NCBI GenBank assembly: GCA_028678815.1
Contig: JAJRCS010000099.1
Location: 1-6,643, forward strand
Direction: 5' to 3'
Length of the DNA stretch: 6,643 bases
Source: Methanomicrobiales archaeon
GTDB taxonomy: Archaea > Halobacteriota > Methanomicrobia > Methanomicrobiales > JACTUA01
Of the stretch, positions 6,431 through 6,643 are shown in pieces. A program made the translations under genes and the position numbers. Within the stretch, counting starts at the first letter, position 1. Each line of letters opens with the position of its first letter. The notes beneath the pieces are model-generated. The model saw only the letters and a program-made list of their open reading frames with translations, had not been told where the DNA came from and did not search any database.

Positions 6431-6563
6431 TCCCATATGCAAGATGACCGTTGACGAGAAGACGGCGAAGTTCACGAGCCAGTACAAGGGGAAGACCTAT
6501 TACTTCTGCGCACCCGGGTGCAAGAGGAAGTTCGACGCAGACCCCGCAAAGTACGCGACGTAA
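6420..6563 (+). CDS. Small YHS-domain metal-binding protein
   Basis: This 47-residue protein is almost entirely one YHS domain: DPICKMTV at the start, then YKGKTYYFCAPGCKRKF and DPAKY. Cys7, Cys30 and Cys34 (spacing C-x22-C-x3-C) are the likely metal ligands, and the many Lys residues make it basic. YHS domains are known near or fused to copper and other heavy-metal ATPases. The natural inference is a soluble cytoplasmic copper carrier or buffer serving CopA, possibly in place of an HMA-type CopZ, which is absent here. The ATG at 6420 was chosen because the domain starts right there and AGGTGA sits at 6409-6414; the frame is open to an ATG at 6348, but that part only overlaps copA. It overlaps the copA stop by 11 bp in another frame, so translation is likely coupled. 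Metal and function are not proven by sequence. Confidence 0.88.
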   Translation: MAIDPICKMTVDEKTAKFTSQYKGKTYYFCAPGCKRKFDADPAKYAT

Positions 6564-6567
6564 GGTT

Positions 6568-6614
6568 GGATCCGGGCAGGAGGCCCGGCGCCGGATCCCG
6601 GTGTTCCCTTTTCT
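6568..6614 (+). terminator. Probable transcription terminator of the copA-YHS unit
   Basis: Four bases after the YHS stop codon lies an inverted repeat, GGATCCGG (6568-6575) with CCGGATCC (6591-6598). An alternative inner hairpin pairs CCGGGC (6572-6577) with GCCCGG (6583-6588) around a 5-nt loop; the two forms compete for 6572-6575. A pyrimidine tract, TTCCCTTTTCT (6604-6614), follows. Archaeal termination depends mainly on U-rich tracts, so the tract may matter more than the stem. Confidence 0.6.
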
Positions 6615-6643
6615 GGCCTGCCCCACGCAGGAGGGCTATTTCC

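Noticed and set aside
3746..6487. Very long open frame (913 codons) on the minus strand opposite copA
   Set aside because: It is read codon-opposite to copA, where GC-ending codons rarely give stops. The translation is Gly/Asp/Glu/His/Pro/Leu-rich with no domain, and it crosses the copA promoter region. copA has every family motif, so this is a composition shadow.
6615..6643. Possible start of another gene or RNA at the right edge
   Set aside because: Only 29 bases remain, with a short CCTGC/GCAGG inverted repeat and no start codon or RNA signature that can be judged.
1..6643. CRISPR arrays, insertion sequences, tRNA or rRNA genes, attachment sites
   Set aside because: No regularly spaced repeats, transposase motifs, terminal inverted repeats or cloverleaf-like sequences were seen; the window is densely filled with ordinary chromosomal genes.

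Overview
The window is very GC-rich DNA with codon third positions almost all G or C. It looks like chromosomal sequence from a euryarchaeon, most likely a methanogen of the Methanomicrobiales type. Three things support this: AT-rich TATA-like elements stand out at gene starts where bacterial -35/-10 pairs are absent; ribosome-binding sites match the GGAGGTGA rule; and a short free-standing YHS protein follows a two-HMA copper ATPase. The taxonomic placement is inference from style, not from a marker gene.

Layout, left to right. Positions 1-892 (+) hold the C-terminal two thirds of histidinol dehydrogenase (hisD), cut by the window edge. One base later, 894-1634 (+) encodes endonuclease V (nfi), a deoxyinosine repair enzyme with all catalytic residues in place. 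Running the other way, 1647-3749 (-) encodes a 700-residue protein of about 15 TPR repeats closed by a tight two-helix membrane hairpin; its function is unknown. The two convergent stop codons lie only 12 bp apart.

Positions 3750-3961 form a divergent control region with one TATA-like element on each strand. The one facing copA is bracketed by two copies of the palindrome CCCGCGGG exactly 20 bp apart, a good operator candidate. Positions 3962-6430 (+) encode a complete P1B-1 Cu(+)-exporting ATPase (copA) with two HMA domains. Its end overlaps by 11 bp the start of a 47-residue YHS-domain protein (6420-6563, +), and a TATA-like element with its own ribosome-binding site for that small gene is embedded in the last copA codons. 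A GC-rich hairpin followed by a pyrimidine tract closes the unit.

The functional core is a compact copper-handling unit: CopA exports Cu(+), and the small Cys3 YHS protein plausibly binds the same metal and may deliver or buffer it. The hisD/nfi pair is a close tandem of unrelated functions. I see no wholly new system. The most interesting points are the control DNA of the copper unit and the uncharacterised membrane-anchored TPR protein.
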